48,109 nucleotides of DNA from Erysipelotrichaceae bacterium (GTDB lineage Bacteria; Bacillota_I; Bacilli_A; Erysipelotrichales; Erysipelotrichaceae): NCBI GenBank assembly GCA_031272515.1, contig JAISTR010000015.1, forward strand, positions 1 to 48,109, read 5' to 3'. How positions within the stretch are numbered: position 1 is the stretch's first letter; every line of letters starts with the position of its first letter. Made by a program: the position numbers and the translations under genes. Below are positions 9,419 through 18,800 of the stretch, piece after piece. The notes beneath the pieces were generated by a model, which searched no databases, had not been told where the DNA came from, and saw nothing but the letters and a program-made list of their open reading frames with translations.

Positions 9419-10504
9419 ATGAAAAAAGCACTTCTGTTCATCTTCTGCCTGATACTGTTTCTGAGCGGATGCAATAAAACCAAAACCTCCAGCGGTTCCA
9501 GCGGCGAAGTCGATCTGCCGCCGATCGTACGTACCGATGACCCGGAAATGTTATTGTATGGAAATACCTTAGCCAACATCAACAGTCACGGGGAAATTGT
9601 GGAGAACAAGGACAAGATCTATTATGTGTTTCAAAATCAGACGATTCTGGAGATGGACCGGGCGGATGTGACCAAGGTAAGGGAGCTGATTTCCGAGTCC
9701 AGCAACATCTCCAATCTGCTGTTGCATGACAACTATCTCTATTACATTATCAACAACAACGCCATCGCGGCCGCCAGCATCAAGCGCATCGACCTCAATA
9801 CCGGTGTGGCGGAGGTTTTGACGGATGACGTTTCCGTCACCCGCAACATCCTGGTGATCCTGGAGGACAAGCTGTACTTCCTGGATGCCAATGCCTATTA
9901 TGCCAGGTCGGATCTGGATGGCTCCAATGCCAAGCTGTTTGGCTACACCATCGTGCAATACCCCAGCTTTGACGGTACCTACTTCTATGGCATCGGCTAT
10001 GACATGATGGCCCAGTATCAGTTCTTGCGGGTCTACCAAACCGATCCGGCAACCGACAAGTCCAAGATCTTCTTTGAAACCAAGGAGGCCTTCAACTTCA
10101 TTCCCAATCCCAACGGCTATCTGGTATTGGCATATCAGGACAGCAGCCATGTCGAACCCTATGAAGTCTTTGTTTTGGACAAGGAAGGCAAGCAGGTGGA
10201 AGTCCTGGACGTCCCCTTCTACCGTCCCCTGAGCCAAATCAAGGACGGGGTTTATTACAATCCGCTGTATGGCGATACCGGAATCTTCCAGGACCGTTTC
10301 TTCAAGTTTGATACCGCAACCAATGAAATCGAAATCATCGATAACACCGATGCCCAGAAGTACGCCACCTGGATGGTGCTGGCCTATGGGCTGGACAGTG
10401 CGGAATACCACTTCTTCTTGAGTGATGAAATCCTCTATGCGATGGATAAGCGCAGCGAGGCCATCACCCAGGTCTGGCCGATTCCCCAGGTCGATCCCCA
10501 ATAG
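9419..10504 (+). CDS. Lipoprotein with predicted beta-propeller (DUF5050-like)
   Basis: The 361-aa product has a lipoprotein signal: 'MKK', a hydrophobic core, and lipobox LSGC with the acylated Cys at residue 18. A low-complexity Ser/Gly linker follows. The rest is a run of short beta motifs of the type 'xLYYI-x-RIDLNTG' and 'KLYFLDANAYYARSDLDGSNAKL', spaced about 40-45 residues apart. This is typical of DUF5050/YWTD-like propellers in Gram-positive lipoproteins. The ligand is unknown. It is a single-gene unit with its own promoter and terminator, so context gives no hint. Confidence 0.8.
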   Translation: MKKALLFIFCLILFLSGCNKTKTSSGSSGEVDLPPIVRTDDPEMLLYGNTLANINSHGEIVENKDKIYYVFQNQTILEMDRADVTKVRELISESSNISNLLLHDNYLYYIINNNAIAAASIKRIDLNTGVAEVLTDDVSVTRNILVILEDKLYFLDANAYYARSDLDGSNAKLFGYTIVQYPSFDGTYFYGIGYDMMAQYQFLRVYQTDPATDKSKIFFETKEAFNFIPNPNGYLVLAYQDSSHVEPYEVFVLDKEGKQVEVLDVPFYRPLSQIKDGVYYNPLYGDTGIFQDRFFKFDTATNEIEIIDNTDAQKYATWMVLAYGLDSAEYHFFLSDEILYAMDKRSEAITQVWPIPQVDPQ

Positions 10505-10510
10505 GATTTA

Positions 10511-10536
10511 AAAAAGAGCGAAAACGCTCTTTTTTG
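10511..10536 (+). terminator. Intrinsic terminator (bidirectional) of the lipoprotein gene
   Basis: AAAAAGAGCG, AAAA loop and CGCTCTTTTTT form a short GC-bounded stem with T and A tracts. It also serves the convergent small gene at 10555. Confidence 0.88.
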
Positions 10537-10554
10537 ATGCAAGTGATGGCATGC

Positions 10555-10869
10555 TTATATCACATGGTACTCATGCAGAAACTTCAGGAAATGGCGCATC
10601 GCCTTATCCTTTAAGCGATAATAAGTCGAGCGGGAATAGGACAGATGATAATTGTCCCGGTTCAAAGAGCGGTGCATGAACTCCTGTTCAAACACCAGTT
10701 TTTCGGATACCTCCAGGCTGTTGGCAGCAGCCCTTACAAACCAGCGCAAATCGGAAAAGTCAGGTCGGGGATGAACCGGATCCATCTCTGTCACAATCAA
10801 CAAAGTGGGGTCTGCCTTCTTCAGCAGAAACTGAATCAGTTGTTCACATTCACGATGACTTCTTTCCAT
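10555..10869 (-). CDS. Small protein of unknown function, possible helix-turn-helix
   Basis: The product is about 104 aa, highly charged and mostly helical. The C-terminal segment 'LSYSRSTYYRLKDKAMRHFLKFLHEY' reads like the second and third helices of a small helix-turn-helix protein: a Ser/Arg/Thr/Tyr-rich recognition helix followed by a basic amphipathic helix. A regulatory role is plausible but not shown. I take ATG at 10869, which has AAGGAG 3 nt upstream. A TTG 12 nt earlier (10881) preceded by GGAAGAG is an alternative. It is transcribed divergently from the alkyltransferase gene. Confidence 0.65.
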   Translation of the reverse strand: MERSHRECEQLIQFLLKKADPTLLIVTEMDPVHPRPDFSDLRWFVRAAANSLEVSEKLVFEQEFMHRSLNRDNYHLSYSRSTYYRLKDKAMRHFLKFLHEYHVI

Positions 10870-11023
10870 AATCTCCTTCAACCTTTCTCTTCCTATACGT
10901 TTATTGTAAGCAAATCTATAATGAAATAAAGATGTGCTTAATCGATTTATGATATCTTTTGGATTCTCTTAATGATTCTGAAAGAACTCCCAAAAAAGTT
11001 TAGCGAATTCTTAAGGAAAGGCA

Positions 11024-11029
11024 TACAAT
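11024..11029 (+). promoter_or_regulatory. -10 box for the alkyltransferase gene
   Basis: TACAAT lies 17 nt before the start codon. The -35 region is poor (TTAGCG at 18 nt), so this is a tentative call. Confidence 0.4.
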
Positions 11030-11046
11030 GAGACCAGGAGGAAACC

Positions 11047-11514
11047 ATGAAAAAGATTCACACACCTTTGGGTGAGATGGTGCTGTTTGCTTTTCAAGGC
11101 AAAATTACCGGCATTGAATTTGCGGATACCTGCGGGGATAAAACCTATCCGGATGATGAAGGATCCGGACCACTGCTAAGTGAGGTAGCCAAAGCGCTTC
11201 AGGAGTACTTCGACAAAGCCCGCACCAGCTTCGACTTTGGCTATTGCTTAAACGGAACCCCTTTTCAAAACAAGGTCTGGGAACTATTGAGTGAGATTCC
11301 CTATGGAACCTTTTTGACCTATGGCGACCTCGCCAAAAGCTTCAAGCGGCCGATGTCCGCCCAGGCGATTGGCCAGGCGGTCGGCAGCAACCCCATCAGT
11401 ATCCTGATCCCCTGCCACCGGGTCCTTGGTGCCAACACCAAACTCACCGGCTATGGTGGCGGTTTGTGGCGCAAGAAAGCGCTTTTGGATTTGGAGGGCA
11501 TCCCTTATCGCTAA
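11047..11514 (+). CDS. ogt: Methylated-DNA--protein-cysteine S-methyltransferase
   Basis: This suicide enzyme transfers the alkyl group of O6-alkylguanine (or O4-alkylthymine) in DNA to its own cysteine. The active-site motif 'IPCHRV' gives Cys123. The helix-turn-helix 'FLTYGDLAKSF' with 'QAIGQAVGSNPI' and the distal 'LTGYGGGLWRKKALLDLE' segment are complete, and the length of 155 aa is typical of the Ogt type. AGGAGG lies 5 nt upstream of the ATG. NagA follows 59 nt later with its own -10 box, so the two may be separate units. Confidence 0.95.
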   Translation: MKKIHTPLGEMVLFAFQGKITGIEFADTCGDKTYPDDEGSGPLLSEVAKALQEYFDKARTSFDFGYCLNGTPFQNKVWELLSEIPYGTFLTYGDLAKSFKRPMSAQAIGQAVGSNPISILIPCHRVLGANTKLTGYGGGLWRKKALLDLEGIPYR

Positions 11515-11546
11515 GCTTGGCTCTGGAAGTTTGTCCCGCAAGTTTC

Positions 11547-11552
11547 TATAAT
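11547..11552 (+). promoter_or_regulatory. -10 box for nagA
   Basis: A perfect TATAAT lies between the ogt stop and the nagA ribosome-binding site. The -35 match at 17 nt is weak (TGGAAG). Confidence 0.4.
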
Positions 11553-11573
11553 GAATACAGGAGGAAATGATCC

Positions 11574-12707
11574 ATGATACTACAAGGAAAACGCGTTTGG
11601 CTCAACTCTCAGTTTGTGAGTGCAGCCCTCAAACTGAAGGATGGCAAGATAGAGCAGGTCCTGGACTATGACAGTGAAAAAGCCGACATCGACTATGGCG
11701 ATGCCATGGTTTTGCCCGGCTTCATCGATGTGCACTGCCATGGCGCCTATGGCTTTGATACCAATGATGCCACCATCGAGGGCATCGAGCACTGGGCCAA
11801 AGGCATCGCCAAGGAAGGCCTCACCGGCTTTCTGCCCACAACGGTCACCCACAGCCCTGAGGTTCTTACTAGTGCCCTCAAAAATGTCGCCCGCTACGCA
11901 TCCCAAAAGCATGACGGGGCAGCGGTATTGGGAGTCCACTTTGAAGGACCCTACCTCAATATGAAAAACAAGGGTGCCCAGCCCCCGGAATACATTCTCG
12001 CCCCTTCCGTCGAGCAATTCAAAAAATTCCAGGAAGATGCCAACGGCTTGATCAAGTACATCACCCTGGCGGTAGAGGAAGACCCCGACTTTGCCCTGAC
12101 CCGCTATGCGAGCCAAAACGGGGTGGTGGTCTCCATCGGCCACTCCGGGGCTACCTACCAGCAGGCGATGCTGGGCTACGCCAATGGTGCGACTTCCACC
12201 ACCCATACCTTCAACGGCATGAACCCGCTCAACCACCGCCAGCCCAACCTGGTCGGGGCGGTGATGCGAAACCACGACGTCTATGGCGAGATCATCGCCG
12301 ATGGCAACCATGTGGTCTGGCCGGTCATCAACATCCTGGCCAACCAAAAAGGCAAGGACCACCTGATCATGGTGACCGATTCGCTGTCGGTCAAGGGCTC
12401 CAAGCCCGGTATCTACCTGCTGGGCGGCCATGAAGTGGAGATGCGCACCAACGGCTCCGCCTACCTGGTCGGCACCGACACCCTGGCCGGGAGTACCCTG
12501 AAGTTCAACGAAGGCTTAAGAAACCTGGTGGAATATGCCGAGTTGCCCTTTGAATGGGCCATCAACGCCCTGTCAGCCAACCCGGCAAGATGCCTGGGCT
12601 TAAAGACCAAAGGCCGGATTGTCGCCGGCTATGATGCGGACCTGGCGATTCTGAAAGACGATTATGCAGTCATCCAAACCTATGTGAACGGAAAAGCACA
12701 GCTGTAA
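11574..12707 (+). CDS. nagA: N-acetylglucosamine-6-phosphate deacetylase
   Basis: NagA hydrolyses GlcNAc-6-phosphate to glucosamine-6-phosphate and acetate, feeding amino sugars from wall or host glycans into glycolysis or wall synthesis. The 377-aa amidohydrolase has the 'DVHCHG' motif (His54, His56), Glu124 in 'HFEGPYLN', His190 in 'IGHSGAT', His211 in 'THTFNGM' and the catalytic Asp269 in 'MVTDSLS'. AGGAGG stands 9 nt before the ATG. No nagB is adjacent, but the SIS-domain operon at 28.6-30.8 kb is another sugar-phosphate unit in the window. Confidence 0.95.
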   Translation: MILQGKRVWLNSQFVSAALKLKDGKIEQVLDYDSEKADIDYGDAMVLPGFIDVHCHGAYGFDTNDATIEGIEHWAKGIAKEGLTGFLPTTVTHSPEVLTSALKNVARYASQKHDGAAVLGVHFEGPYLNMKNKGAQPPEYILAPSVEQFKKFQEDANGLIKYITLAVEEDPDFALTRYASQNGVVVSIGHSGATYQQAMLGYANGATSTTHTFNGMNPLNHRQPNLVGAVMRNHDVYGEIIADGNHVVWPVINILANQKGKDHLIMVTDSLSVKGSKPGIYLLGGHEVEMRTNGSAYLVGTDTLAGSTLKFNEGLRNLVEYAELPFEWAINALSANPARCLGLKTKGRIVAGYDADLAILKDDYAVIQTYVNGKAQL

Positions 12708-12710
12708 AAA

Positions 12711-12733
12711 AGAGGACAAGCGTCCTCTTTTTT
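12711..12733 (+). terminator. Intrinsic terminator of nagA
   Basis: AGAGGAC, AAGC loop and GTCCTCT are followed by a run of T. It insulates the surface-protein cluster that begins just downstream. Confidence 0.9.
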
Positions 12734-12755
12734 TATGGTTCACTTAGGCAATATC

Positions 12756-12847
12756 TTGCGTTTTAAATCTCCTTTGTTTACAATAAAACCAGGAATTCTA
12801 GGAGACACGGGATGCGTTCTGTGTTTTTTCTTTTTTAAAACATAGAA
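12756..12847 (+). promoter_or_regulatory. Promoter and attenuator-like leader of surface paralog 1
   Basis: TTGCGT (12756-12761), 17 nt, TACAAT (12779-12784). The predicted transcript start is near 12791. The leader then has the box AGGAATTCTAGGAGA (12791-12805). A terminator hairpin follows, ACACGGGA (12805-12812), TGCG loop, TTCTGTGT (12817-12824), with T6-C-T6 behind it. TTCTGTGTTTT (12817-12827) can instead pair with AAAACATAGAA (12837-12847). The start codon is 40 nt further on. The same arrangement precedes the four other paralogs, completely or in part. Confidence 0.75.
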
Positions 12848-12886
12848 GCACGGGAAGAGATATCGATAGACTTGAAAGGAGCGAAC

Positions 12887-15800
12887 GTGAATCACCCATT
12901 TCGCCGTTTAGTGATTGCCCTTTTTGTCATGCTTGCCACCACCCTGAGCAGTTTTATCCCCATCAAGGCTGCCGGCGGCACCCTGACCATCGGTACCACT
13001 ACCACTAACCTGGACACAGATGCCAGCGGCAGCGGCTGGACCTATCAGTCCTCCTCCTGCAAACTGACCATCACCGGCAACATCAATAATGAAATCAACT
13101 TCCAGCCCCAAAGCGGCCTGGGCTGTCCGATGATCCAGGTCGCCTTTAGCACCAATGCCAGCATTGCCGGCCTGCGCCTTTTAAACAGCACCAGGGAAAT
13201 GAGCATTACCGGAAATGGCAAAACCGCAAACAAGCTGACCACCGGTTTTATCAGCTCCAGCGGCCGCATCATCATCCAAAACGCCAATATTGAGGTCCAG
13301 GAAGACATCAGTGCGCAAATGGCAGAGTTCTACAGCAGCACTGTAACGATCGGCACAGTGACCCCCAAGGCCGGCATTAGTGCTGATCAGGACATCGTCA
13401 TCGACGGCTCTGATATCACCGTCAAAGGCAGTACCGGCGGCATCACCTCCAATAACTATATCGCCATGCAAAACTCGCCCAGGGTGTCGGTTGAGAGCAG
13501 CAGCGCCCACGCGATTGTCAATACCGCCACCGACCATGTCGGCGTCACCGCCATCCTAATCAACCTGGATAGTGGCGGCTATGTCTATGCCGTTGGCACC
13601 GGGGGTGCCGTCGGCGCCTACAGCGGTCATATCGTATTGGGTACAAGCGGCCATACCAAAATCCTCAACCCCACTGATGGCTATATGCAAGAGTGGCATG
13701 GCCAGGATGGCGAAATCATCTGTACTTACGGGGATTTGGCCAATACCGTCGTCATCGCCAATGACGGCTTGCAAGTCACATCCGTCACCGTGACACCTGC
13801 GATTGCCGCTGTCCCGGCGGGTTCCAGCCAGCAGTTTTCCGCTTCCCTCAATACCACCGGCCAACTGCCAACAAATGCGGTTACCTGGTCAGTGGAAGGA
13901 GCACATTCCGGCAGCACCAAAATTAACAGCAGCGGCCTGTTGAGTGTCGGCAGTAATGAAACTGCGGCAACCCTGACCATCAAAGCCACAACCATCTATG
14001 ACCCAAGCAAAAGCGGCAGCGGCCAGGCGGTGCTAAGTGCCTCCGCCAACAACTTCACCATCGGCACAAACACCTACTCCCTGCTCTTGGATTCCAGCGG
14101 GACCGGCTGGAGCTATAGCGCCAGCCAGTGCACGCTGAGCATTACGGACAGCCTGAATCAGGATATCGGCTTTCACCCGCAAAGCTCCCTGCCCTGTAAT
14201 ACCATCAAACTCTCCTACAGTAATGACATCACCATCAACAAACTGACCCTGGATACTTCCAACAAAACTCTAGAGCTTACCGGTACCGGCAAAACCGGTG
14301 GCAAGCTGACTTTAAAGAGTATCAACGCCCTGGGAAGCTTGATTATCAATAATGCCAATCTGGATGTAAGCGAAGATATCAACAGCGCGCAGCTTCAAAT
14401 CACCAGTAGTTCCGCAAATATCGGTATCACCACCCCCAAGGCTGGCATTACTTCCAGTGCCTCCATTACCTTTGATAATGCTGATGTCACCATCAAAGGC
14501 AGTACTGCCGGCATTCTTGCCAGCGGCAACATCAGCTTTCAAAACACCCCCCGCATCACGGTTGAAACCGCCAGCGGTTATGGAATCCTTTCCACTTCCT
14601 CCAATAACTCCTCAACCTTGACCATGTTAATCAATCTGGACAATGGCGGCTATGTATACAGCAGCGGCCCATCCGGTGCCATCGCCACCTATGGCGGCAT
14701 GATTACGCTGGGCTATAACGGTTCCACCAAAATCAAAATCCCCTCTGACGGCTATATTGACGGCTACCATGGCGACGGTCAGGGTCTTTTCGGCTATGGC
14801 TACTTTGCCAAGACCGGCTTAATTGCCAGTGATAGCATCAGTGTCACTTCCGTCACCGTTTCCCCTAGCAGTGCGAATGTCGTACCCGGCTTTACCAGTC
14901 AGTTTGTTGCCAGTGTAAACGGCAATAATACGCCCCCCAATAAGGTGACCTGGAGTGTGATTGGTGCCACCAGTACCAATACCAAAATCGATGAAAACGG
15001 GCTTTTGACCCTGGGCAGCGACGAAGCCTCCAGTGCCCTGAGCGTCAAAGCCACCTCCGTCTTTGACACTTCCAAAAGCGGCAGTGCGGCGGTCAATGTC
15101 ATATCCCTTTCCACCAACTACTTCACCATCGGTAGCGAGGTCTATTCGCTTTTTGCCAACTACAGTGGCAACGGCTGGAGTTATTCACCAGGCAGCTGCC
15201 GCTTACTGGTCACAGCCGACCTCAACAAGGATGTCGGTTTTTATCCCAGTGACAATAGTGCCTGCACCACCATTACCTTCAAGTACTCCACCAATATCAC
15301 CATCGGCAAGCTTGTCCTGGAGGGCGCACCGCTGCACCTCTATATCAACGGCACCAGCAAAAAAAGCGGGTTCTTGAATGTCGACAGCATTCAGGCTGAT
15401 GGCAACGTCACGATTTCCTTGACCCAGATGAAGGTCAAGGAAGATATCACTGTGGCGATTCTGGACTTTTACACCGCCTCAGCTGAGGTTGGCCTTGTAA
15501 GCCCGAAAGCGGGGATTGTCACAACCCTGGGCGGCGTTAAAATTGAGGATTCCGACCTGACACTCAAAGGCCTTAGTGGCGGCATCAACTCCCAGCAGGC
15601 GCTGCGGGTTGTGGGTGACTCTCATGTACTGGTCGAGAGCGCCAGCGACTATGGCATTCTGATTGAAAGCAACAACTTTGCCGGCAGCGGCATCGTGACG
15701 CTTGATTTGAATCCGGGCGGCTATCTTGTCACCAGTGGCACCACCACCGGACTTGCGGCCAACAGCGGCAATATCAGCCTTGGCACCTATGGCAAAATCG

Positions 15801-18800
15801 GCTATCCGCAAGATGGCAGCCTTGGGGTCTATGACGTAGATGGCTTTAGCATTTACAGCAATAATACCATCGCCAAAAAAGTGGTGATCACCACCGATGG
15901 CACCATCAATTCCCTCAGCCTTTCCCCAAGCAGCGTAGCCCTGATTAAGGGCGGCACAAAGCAGTTTACCGCCACCATCAGCAGCACTGTCAATCCCCCG
16001 CAGCTGGTGCTTTACAGCATCGAAGGTGCACCCACCAGCAGCAATACCAAAATCGATGAAAACGGCTTATTGACAATCGGCAGCGATGAGACAGCGACCA
16101 GCTTTGTCGTCAAAGCGATGTCAGCCTTTGATCATAGCAAGAGTGCCACTGCTGCCGTATCCATCGTGACAAATGATATCAACAACTTCGAAATCGGCTC
16201 TGACGCCTACTCCCTGTTAGTGGATGTGAGCGGGGATGGCTGGAGCTACACTGCCAACAGCTGCCGCCTGGTGATTAATGAAGACCTCAACAAGGACATC
16301 GCCTTCCATCCCGCCAACCAGAGCGACTGCGCCACCATTACCGTTAAATTCACTGATGATGCAATCATCGGCAAACTGTCTTTGGACACCTCTGAGGTAA
16401 GGATGGACATCTATGGAAACGGCAAGACCAAAGCCCTGCTGCAGGTGGAAAGTGTTTCCTCTGTTGGCAGAGTCTCATTCAACAACGCCAATGTAGAGGT
16501 CAAAGAGGACATCAGCGCCCTCACCGTACAGTTTGACAAGGCGACGGCTGCGGTTGGTACCCTTGAGCCGAAAGCCGGCCTCTTCGCCCATACCGGCTAT
16601 GTGAAGATCTCTGACTCAGACCTCAATGTCAAAGGCCTGACCAGCGGCATCCAGGCACTTTTGGGCGTGAATATCAGTTACCTTTCCCATGTCACTGTGG
16701 AAAGTGAGAGCGACTATGGCATTTATGTGACTGCGGACAACCGCAGCGGCATCGGAGTCCTGGATTTGGAAGTGGATGAAGGCGGTTATATCATTGCGAC
16801 TGGCAAGGTTGGTGCCGTAGCAACCAATAGCGGCAACATCGACCTGGGTAGTACCGCCAAGATCTGCTATCCCTCTGACGGGGTATTGGGTGTCTTGGGA
16901 CAAAGCGGTTCCAGTATTTACTCTAACAGCACCCTGGCGCCAAAGGCGGTCATTGCCCACAAGAACAGCACCGTCGATTCCATCACGATCGCGCCTGTCG
17001 CCATTGACCTCTCTGCCGGCCAAAGCCAGCAGTTTTCCGTCAGTATCAGTGCCAGTGATGACCTGCCGGCTGCCGTCCTTTGGACTTTAAGCGGCAGTGC
17101 GACCAGCAGTGATACCAGGCTGGATGAAAACGGCTTACTGACCCTGGGTGCGGATGAAACCAATGTCAGCTTTACGGTCACGGCTACTTCGCTTTTTGAT
17201 GAGAGTAAAAGCGCCAGTGCCACTGTCACAAACAGCTCCTCTCCAGACTATGGACCCGGCAGTTTCACCGTCGGCAATACCACTTATTCCCTGGGCGAGG
17301 ATGCGGGCGGACCGGGCTGGAATTACTACGCCAGCACCGGCTATTTCTTCATCGGTTCAGCGTTGAATGAAGATGTCTCCTTTTCCCCAAACCCCTCCTT
17401 TGGCTTTGATGTAATCCGCATCGGTTATACCAACGGTACGGCGCAAAGCATCACCCACACCAAAACCATCAAACCTTTAGAGATTACCGGCAATGGCAAA
17501 GACTATGAAAAGCTCACCCTGACCGGAATCTATACACAATCCCCGCTCACCATCCATAATGCCAACATGGAACTCACCGACGGCATTGCAAGCCCGGAAG
17601 TCAGCATCGATTCCAGTAGAATCGTGATTGGCGAGGCCGGACTGGTCGCCTATGACGGGGATGTGGAAATCATCGATACCGATCTTTCAATAGCAGGCGT
17701 CAATAACGGCATCACCGCTTATCACAAGGTTTCAATCAGCGGGCTCTCTGAGGTAAACATCAGCACCGCCAGCGATTATGGCATCGTGACACTCTCTGAG
17801 GATAACAGCAGTACCGCCATTGAGATATCGCTTGCCAGTACCGGCTATGTCACTGCCAGCGGAGAGATTGCGGCGATACTGAGTGGCAGCGGTACGATAA
17901 ATCTGGATTCAAACTCTAAAATCGTCTATCCCAGCCCTGGCAGTGTAGAGAGCTATCAGGATGGCGAAGCGATCTTTGGCGGCGCAGCCCTGGCCCGCAA
18001 AGCCACCATCAGCTATTCCCCGGCAACCATTGACTCGGTCACGGTCTCACCAGCATCTGTGACCCTGTCGGCTGGCCAAAGCCAGCAGTTTACGGCAAGC
18101 GTCAGCGGCACAAATAACCCCAACACCACCGTCGTGTGGAGCCTGGAGGGCTCACCCACCAGCGCAGATACCACTTTGACTCAGGATGGCGTTTTGACCC
18201 TTGGTGCGGATGAGAAGACCGCTTATCTCAGCGTGCGGGCTACCGCCTTATTTGACGGTTTAAAAAGCGGGGTAGCAGCCGTAAACAACAGCTCCTCCCC
18301 GGACTATGGAGTCGGTTCGCTTTATATCGGCGAAACTGCCTATCCCCTGGACAGTAATGCCAGCGGCGTCAACTGGAATTATGATGCCAGTACTGCCACC
18401 CTGACTCTTAGCGGGGATGTGGATGAAGACATTCTCTTCTGGCCCAACCCGGATTTCAGCAAGCCCGAGCTGCATGTGGTATACAGCAGCGATATCACGG
18501 TAAAAAGCATCGCGCATGCCAAACTGATCAAACCGCTGACAATAACCGGAAACGGCAAGGACAATGCGACTTTGACCCTGGAAACCATCGACTGTAAAGC
18601 AGCCCTCAGCTTTGTGGATGCCAATGTGCTTAGCACCGGCGGAATTAGCGGCTCCAGTATCACCAGCAAGGATTCACACCTCGATATCGGCGAGGGTGGA
18701 CTAACGGCTGTGGCTGGTAATCTTACCATTGAGGACTCTGCCATCATCATCATCAGCTCTGATGCAGGCATGACTGCCTACAATCAAATCAATATAAGTG

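Noticed and set aside
9569-10501. Long open frame on the minus strand (310 codons) opposite the lipoprotein gene
   Set aside because: The plus-strand frame has promoter, ribosome-binding site, lipobox and terminator. The minus-strand translation is low-complexity, rich in I, V, G and D, and has no ribosome-binding site.
11580-12431. Long minus-strand open frame opposite nagA
   Set aside because: nagA has all catalytic residues in order; the opposite frame is a mirror of its codon bias and has no start signals.
12785-12847. Surface-gene leader as a known riboswitch (preQ1, cyclic-di-GMP, SAM) or T-box
   Set aside because: The RNA before the terminator is only about 45 nt and lacks the conserved cores of those classes. 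A TTCTAG word recalls preQ1 but the matching A-rich tail and second stem are missing.
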